Shown: piece by piece, positions 30,627 to 36,104 of the stretch | How the letters are laid out: every line of letters begins with the position of its first letter | How positions within the stretch are numbered: position 1 is the first letter of the stretch | NCBI RefSeq assembly: GCF_004770155.1 | Contig: NZ_RQFA01000042.1 | Location: 1-36,104, forward strand | Source of the DNA: Leptospira gomenensis | GTDB taxonomy: Bacteria > Spirochaetota > Leptospiria > Leptospirales > Leptospiraceae | Direction of reading: 5' to 3' | Length of the DNA: 36,104 nt | Notes under the pieces: model-generated | The model's database searches: none | The model's input: the letters and a program-made list of their open reading frames with translations, nothing else | What the model was told of the DNA's origin: nothing | Made by a program: the position numbers and the translations under genes

Positions 30627-31409
30627 ATGAAACGAAAACGATGGACGATCCTCCTTCCCATTACGATCTTTTATATTTCATTTTCCTTATATTCGGAAAT
30701 TGACAATCGACAACTGGAAACCCTCATCCTAAAACGGAACGAGATTTTTGCGCGAAAGGGATATAAGTTCCAAAACGGAATTTTATCCTCTCATTTCCGC
30801 CGATTCGAATGGTACACTCCCAAAGAAAAGGACGTTTCCCTTTCGCGGGAGGACAAAACACGGGCGGAGGAGCTGTTAAAATCCGAAAAGGAACTCCTTT
30901 CCCGTTACGCCGATTTTTTAACCGGCGAAATACTCTGGAACGAAACGGAAGGTGAATATTTCGGTTCGGCGGAAAAAACGGAGATTCCCCGGGAACACCG
31001 TCGCAACCCGTCCGCTCTTACGAAAACGGTCCCGTATCCGAGCGAGGATTTTTTCATCGCTTCGATACGGCCCTCCGGGACCGGAAACGATCCGAAATTG
31101 TTCGATTCCATCCGGGCCGCGAAAAACGGAGAAGCGGATTCCGTTCGCTATTTTATCAGAACCTATTCCCGGGACGGTCGTTATATTCGCCTTTGGCAGT
31201 GTTATGCGGACTCCATACAACAAGAGTTATGCGACACGAAATTCGTTTTGGAAAAGGATACACTTTTAGCGGTCTCCCATTCGGTAGCACAAACGAGTTA
31301 TATTCAGGAATGGATTTACGTATATCTCGACGGGAAATTATTTTCGGGGAAATTCCGGATGAAAAGCGCGGGCAAAATCGAACGAAATCTGGACTATCAC
31401 TACGAATGA
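30627..31409 (+). CDS. secreted YARHG-domain protein
   Basis: A 260-residue exported protein. Residues 1-23 are a signal peptide (basic MKRKR then a hydrophobic stretch to SLYSE). Residues about 28-65 form a YARHG domain: LILKRNEIFARKGYKFQN, then SSHFRRFEWYTP, where the family name motif reads FARKG. YARHG domains are found in extracellular bacterial proteins and are thought to bind or process the cell wall or a peptide, without a proven function. The C-terminal 130 residues contain SVRYFIRTYSRDGRYIRLW and look all-beta. I chose the ATG at 30627 because it gives the signal peptide; the frame is open from the terminator region onwards. It stands after the icmF terminator, so it should have its own promoter, which I cannot identify. 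Confidence 0.8.
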   Translation: MKRKRWTILLPITIFYISFSLYSEIDNRQLETLILKRNEIFARKGYKFQNGILSSHFRRFEWYTPKEKDVSLSREDKTRAEELLKSEKELLSRYADFLTGEILWNETEGEYFGSAEKTEIPREHRRNPSALTKTVPYPSEDFFIASIRPSGTGNDPKLFDSIRAAKNGEADSVRYFIRTYSRDGRYIRLWQCYADSIQQELCDTKFVLEKDTLLAVSHSVAQTSYIQEWIYVYLDGKLFSGKFRMKSAGKIERNLDYHYE

Positions 31410-31532
31410 TCCTTCCTTTCCTCCGACTCGGTTTTCCTTGTATTCTCGAACGTGGAAACGCCTACGGACCTCGAAACTTTTTCGGATCTTCGGGAAACGA
31501 AACCTCCGCTTACCGGTTCTTACTACTTTTGA

Positions 31533-32006
31533 ATGAGATCCGCGACTTACACGAAGTTTCCTAATAAAATTTCCGCGCTTTTCCTTTTCCTCCTTTTTCA
31601 AGGATGCGGATTACTCGATCCGTTTTATACGGTCGTAGACGAAACCGATTCGGACAAGGTGACAAGGGAAGAAGCCAAAGACAGTTTTTACTCCGCGGTC
31701 GTACTCAAAGCCGCCATCTGCGGAGAAGAAAGTCAACGTTGGATTCTAAAGAAAACGCTGGCCACTTTTTCCGAAGACTTATGCGAAGAAGATAAGGATT
31801 TGGACGTATATTCCGAATCCGACGGTCTACTCCGAAGTTGTTCGAATCGTTTTACGCACGTTCGAAAAAGTAACGTCAACGTCTGCGTCTCGGAAGTATT
31901 GTATTCCCCTTGCGAAAGCCCGACCCAGGATAATTACGGGATAGGATACGGTTATATAAATTGTTCGAGTATGTTGAACGCACGTCCTTACATTTCGGGT
32001 ATGTAA
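31533..32006 (+). CDS. small cysteine-rich lipoprotein, hypothetical
   Basis: A 157-residue protein that I do not recognise. A hydrophobic segment (ISALFLFLLF) runs into QGCGLLDPFYT, a clear lipobox with Cys25. The mature part has seven more cysteines (for example AAICGEE, DLCEED, RSCSNR, NVCVSE, SPCESP, INCSS), so several disulfides are likely. It is probably anchored in the inner or outer membrane. The start at 31533 is not well supported by a ribosome site. It shares the strand with the YARHG gene 123 bases upstream and converges with the deoxyribosyltransferase gene. Confidence 0.72.
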   Translation: MRSATYTKFPNKISALFLFLLFQGCGLLDPFYTVVDETDSDKVTREEAKDSFYSAVVLKAAICGEESQRWILKKTLATFSEDLCEEDKDLDVYSESDGLLRSCSNRFTHVRKSNVNVCVSEVLYSPCESPTQDNYGIGYGYINCSSMLNARPYISGM

Positions 32007-32132
32007 TCGGCTATTCGCAGTTCGTCCTCGACTTTTGAATGCGGCTTTCCCGAATTCGTCTAACGTTACTTTTATGCTCTTAAAATGAAAATCGTAAGGA
32101 CGAGCTCCACAACCTAAAAGTCACATTGGTAC

Positions 32133-32148
32133 ATTCTAATATTAGAAT
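32133..32148. repeat. perfect AT-rich palindrome between convergent genes
   Basis: ATTCTAATATTAGAAT is a perfect 16-bp palindrome in the 172-bp gap between the small lipoprotein and the convergent deoxyribosyltransferase gene. It carries the same half-sites (ATTCTAA, TTAGAAT) as the palindrome at 8583-8598, in the opposite order. Confidence 0.35.
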
Positions 32149-32178
32149 ATTATATCGTTCCGTAGTCCGTCTACCCGG

Positions 32179-32705
32179 TCATCGTTCCCTTTCCGCCAAT
32201 CGTGAAAGACAATCCTCGAAATCGCCTTCCACTAAAACTCCTCCCGAAGTGGAGATCGAAAATTCGAGCATAAGATTGAGCGAATTTCCGAAGTCCTCGT
32301 TCAAAAGATAACCGTCTTCGTCGATCGGATAACCGGAGTTATGCGGAAAAACCGGAATTTTCTCCGTCACGATTCGAGGTAAAGAAACGAGGGAACGAGC
32401 AAACCCGTAGATCCGTTTTCCGAGAGAATACGCGTAACCGATCTCAAAAGCGGTTCCGTCGTCCACGCAGGCGCCTCGGAACGGATTGCAGTTTGCGATC
32501 ACAAGATCGCATGTTCGGATGAGTTCTACGTTTCCGAAAAATATCCTCCGTGCCAAATCGAGATCCCGCCGTTTTATTTCCCCGATCTCGGAATCGAACG
32601 GGGAAAGTCCGGCAAACCCTCGGTGTGCACAAGAGTATTTTCTATCCCGCAGAACTTCCGCGGCGTTCGGTAAAAAAACCTCGGGACCGGCGAGATAGAT
32701 CTTCT

Positions 32706-32709
<4 letters not shown>
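32179..32709 (-). CDS. nucleoside 2-deoxyribosyltransferase family protein
   Basis: A 176-residue cytoplasmic enzyme of the NDT family, which exchanges or hydrolyses the base of 2'-deoxynucleosides or of related nucleotide monophosphates. Visible marks are [15 protein letters not shown] at the start (substrate-binding loop), the strand ending [11 protein letters not shown], and [18 protein letters not shown], where Glu89 is the expected nucleophile. The start is TTG at 32709, which overlaps the ilvD stop as TTGA; the first residues then read MKKIYLAGP, as in relatives. The longer open frame to 32805 would put 32 extra residues inside ilvD and is unlikely. Translation probably depends on ilvD. 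Whether it acts in nucleotide salvage or as a monophosphate hydrolase cannot be told. Confidence 0.88.
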
Positions 32710-34388
<1,679 letters not shown>

Positions 34389-34644
34389 CTTAGATTCCTA
34401 CTCTTGCCTTCCCGAATCCTGATTCCGAAACGGGTTTGATTACGTACAGTTTTGCGAACTTGGTTTCGAGTCAAATGGAAAAGCTCCGAGTACATGGAAG
34501 ACCCTGGAAATACGGAAATTAGAAAAAGGAAATACGAAACCGAAACGAATTCGAAAATGACCTTCGAATCGAATCGAGAAAAAGGTGTTTCACGATTCGA
34601 ACACGGCTTGCGGTCGTTTCAAAATCCACGATCGACTTCGCCCC

Positions 34645-34650
34645 AAGGAG
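34645..34650 (+). promoter_or_regulatory. ribosome binding site favouring the second ATG of the GST gene
   Basis: AAGGAG ends 1 base before the first in-frame ATG (34652) and 10 bases before the second (34661). Only the second spacing is workable. Confidence 0.5.
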
Positions 34651-34660
34651 AATGAAATCG

Positions 34661-35269
34661 ATGCGGAAATACACCGTCTACGGAACGACCCTTTCCGGAA
34701 ATTGCCACAAAGTAAAAACCCTCCTCGAACTTCTCGGTTGGTCGTATCTTTGGATCGAAGTCGATACGAGAAAGGGAGAAACGAAAACGGAGGAATTTCT
34801 AAAGTTGAACCCCAACGGAAAAATTCCCGTTTTAGAATTGGAGGACAAAACGAGAATTCCGGAATCCAACGCGATCCTCTATTATCTCGCGAGGGACACG
34901 GATTTTTTTTCCCGAGATCTTTTGGAACAAACACGGATTTTGGAATGGATGTTCTTTGAACAATACAGCCACGAGCCGTATATCGCAGTCAATCGATGGT
35001 TGTTGAAATACGCCAAAACCGAAAACGAAACTTCCCCTTTGATTTCCGCCAACCGCGAAAAAGGAAACAAGGCATTGTCCGTCATGGAAACCCATCTTCG
35101 AAATCGGAGTTATTTCGTGGGAGAACGATTGACGATCGCCGATATTTGTCTCTACGCGTACACTCACGTCGCCGAAGAAGGTGGGTTTTCGTTCGACGAT
35201 TTTCCGAACGTCCGAAAGTGGCTGCGAAACGTGGCCGCTTATCCGAAACTGATCTCCATTCGAGAGTAA
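34661..35269 (+). CDS. glutathione S-transferase family protein
   Basis: A 202-residue soluble GST. Residues 1-77 are the thioredoxin-like domain: YGTTLSGNCHKVKTLLELLG carries the catalytic Ser/Cys position, FLKLNPNGKIPVLEL the cis-Pro loop and ESNAILYYLA the glutathione gamma-glutamyl site. Residues about 88-200 are the helical domain, with the N-capping motif LTIADICLYAYTHVA. It resembles the bacterial groups that act in detoxification or disulfide reduction; the exact substrate is open. Start set by AAGGAG 10 bases upstream of ATG 34661; ATG 34652 would add three residues. Divergent from ilvD across a 272-bp gap, in which I see no clear promoter. Confidence 0.92.
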   Translation: MRKYTVYGTTLSGNCHKVKTLLELLGWSYLWIEVDTRKGETKTEEFLKLNPNGKIPVLELEDKTRIPESNAILYYLARDTDFFSRDLLEQTRILEWMFFEQYSHEPYIAVNRWLLKYAKTENETSPLISANREKGNKALSVMETHLRNRSYFVGERLTIADICLYAYTHVAEEGGFSFDDFPNVRKWLRNVAAYPKLISIRE

Positions 35270-35322
35270 AAACCCCGCTCTTCCGGAATCCGTTTTCATC
35301 TAAAACATTAGGAAAATAGAAT

Positions 35323-35919
35323 ATGCCTACGATCATGACTCACACTGCCGTTCCGATCTCTTTTTGGATCGCGATCGGAAACAAACTCGTCCCGTTTCGA
35401 TTGTTATTGACGGGAATCGTATTTTCAATCCTACCCGACGCGGACGTGGTCGCGTTTAAATTAGGAATTCCTTATGAAAGCGACTGGGGACATCGCGGGT
35501 TCAGCCATTCGATCCTCTTCGCGTTTTCCCTTTCGGTTTTGGCCTGCGTATTGTCGGCGAGGTTCAGAACGAGAATCGAGATCGTACTTTTATACCTGTT
35601 TCTTTCGATCGTATCCCACGGAGTTTTGGACGCGATGACGACCGGAGGACTCGGGGTCGGATTTTTGATACCGTATTCTTCCGAACGTTTTTTTTTCGAA
35701 CTTAGACCCATTCGTGTTTCTCCGATCGGGATCAAAAACTTTTTAACCGAACGCGGCGTTATCGTACTGAAATCGGAATGGGTGAACGTCTGGATTCCGT
35801 TGTTGTCCGTATCGGTTTCGATCTTTTTTCTGCGAACCTTGGCGCGTCGGATAAGACTCGCTCGCGCGGACGAAAACAAAAACGGAACCGTCGGATCGAC
35901 TACTCGGACGCGGAAATAA
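35323..35919 (+). CDS. YdjM-type (DUF457) inner-membrane metal-dependent hydrolase-like protein
   Basis: A 198-residue membrane protein of the YdjM/DUF457 family. Conserved residues are His7 in MTHTAVP, the Asp pair in [17 protein letters not shown], and [12 protein letters not shown], a set of His and Asp expected to bind a metal ion near the membrane face. Four or five hydrophobic segments lie between them. The family is called a membrane-bound hydrolase from homology, with little biochemistry. The C-terminus is hydrophilic and charged. ATG 35323 and ATG 35335 are both possible. It follows the GST gene by 53 bases on the same strand and may be co-transcribed. Confidence 0.88.
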   Translation: MPTIMTHTAVPISFWIAIGNKLVPFRLLLTGIVFSILPDADVVAFKLGIPYESDWGHRGFSHSILFAFSLSVLACVLSARFRTRIEIVLLYLFLSIVSHGVLDAMTTGGLGVGFLIPYSSERFFFELRPIRVSPIGIKNFLTERGVIVLKSEWVNVWIPLLSVSVSIFFLRTLARRIRLARADENKNGTVGSTTRTRK

Positions 35920-36104
35920 ACGGTCTTAGTTTTTCGGGCGTGCCTCTGCGAACTCCTTCGAAGTTTACGAATCGCATTTCGGAAACAAAAAAAACGAGAA
36001 GGGCGCAGAGTCGCGCTCTTCGCTCCAATCTGCAGCGCACCATTTTAATTTTTTTGAATATTCAAATGTTATCATTTTCTATCGATCTTTCGGAGAAAAT
36101 AGGA
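35920..36104. other. right-hand edge, non-coding
   Basis: 185 bases after the YdjM-type gene with no gene seen. Bases 36000-36043 are GC-rich, with short GCGC and CTCTTCGC words, and then give way to an AT-rich end containing GAATATTC (36056-36063). A weak AGAG/CTCT stem lies near 36008-36020 without a T-run. A neighbouring gene may start beyond the window. Confidence 0.4.

Overview
The window reads as spirochaete DNA, most likely from a Leptospira of moderately high G+C (about mid-forties percent by eye). The signs are a DUF1564-type protein at the left edge (a family I know mainly from Leptospira), many secreted proteins with relaxed spirochaetal lipoboxes, a fused isobutyryl-CoA mutase (IcmF), a YARHG-domain protein and many hypothetical exported proteins. 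I see no rRNA, tRNA, CRISPR array, transposase or phage gene. Species cannot be fixed from the sequence alone.

Layout. 1-2.6 kb: a DUF1564 protein, a GC-rich non-coding stretch, a secreted hypothetical protein and an XRE-cupin regulator with a dyad in its upstream region. 2.8-6.6 kb: three tandem paralogous lipoproteins with propeller-like repeats. 6.9-8.6 kb: an RluA-type pseudouridine synthase and an SDR-like protein. 8.8-10.0 kb: a secreted Ig-repeat protein. 10.1-12.5 kb (minus strand): an M23 peptidase, a HAD phosphatase and RsmI, packed 2-4 bp apart. 13.0-15.7 kb: a DCC-family protein and a lipoprotein GH31 glycosidase of the sulfoquinovosidase type with one changed key residue. 15.8-17.4 kb: a membrane-anchored hypothetical and a rhodanese without catalytic cysteine.

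17.6-21.3 kb: an overlapping three-gene operon of an exported unknown, a trypsin-like protease and a non-catalytic relative of that protease. 21.4-22.3 kb: a receiver domain fused to an RsbW-like ATPase. 22.3-26.1 kb (minus): PAP2 phosphatase, MOP-family flippase and an outer-membrane-barrel candidate, a compact set that suggests envelope glycolipid or glycan export. 26.3-30.5 kb: PlsC-like acyltransferase and IcmF, ending at a good intrinsic terminator. 30.6-32.0 kb: a YARHG protein and a small lipoprotein. 32.2-34.4 kb (minus): ilvD and a coupled nucleoside deoxyribosyltransferase. 34.7-35.9 kb: a glutathione S-transferase and a YdjM-type membrane protein.

The best candidates for something undescribed are the protease and pseudo-protease operon, the altered GH31 enzyme, the PAP2-flippase-barrel operon and the tandem propeller lipoproteins. 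All counts, alignments and residue numbers were made by eye, and family numbering is from memory.
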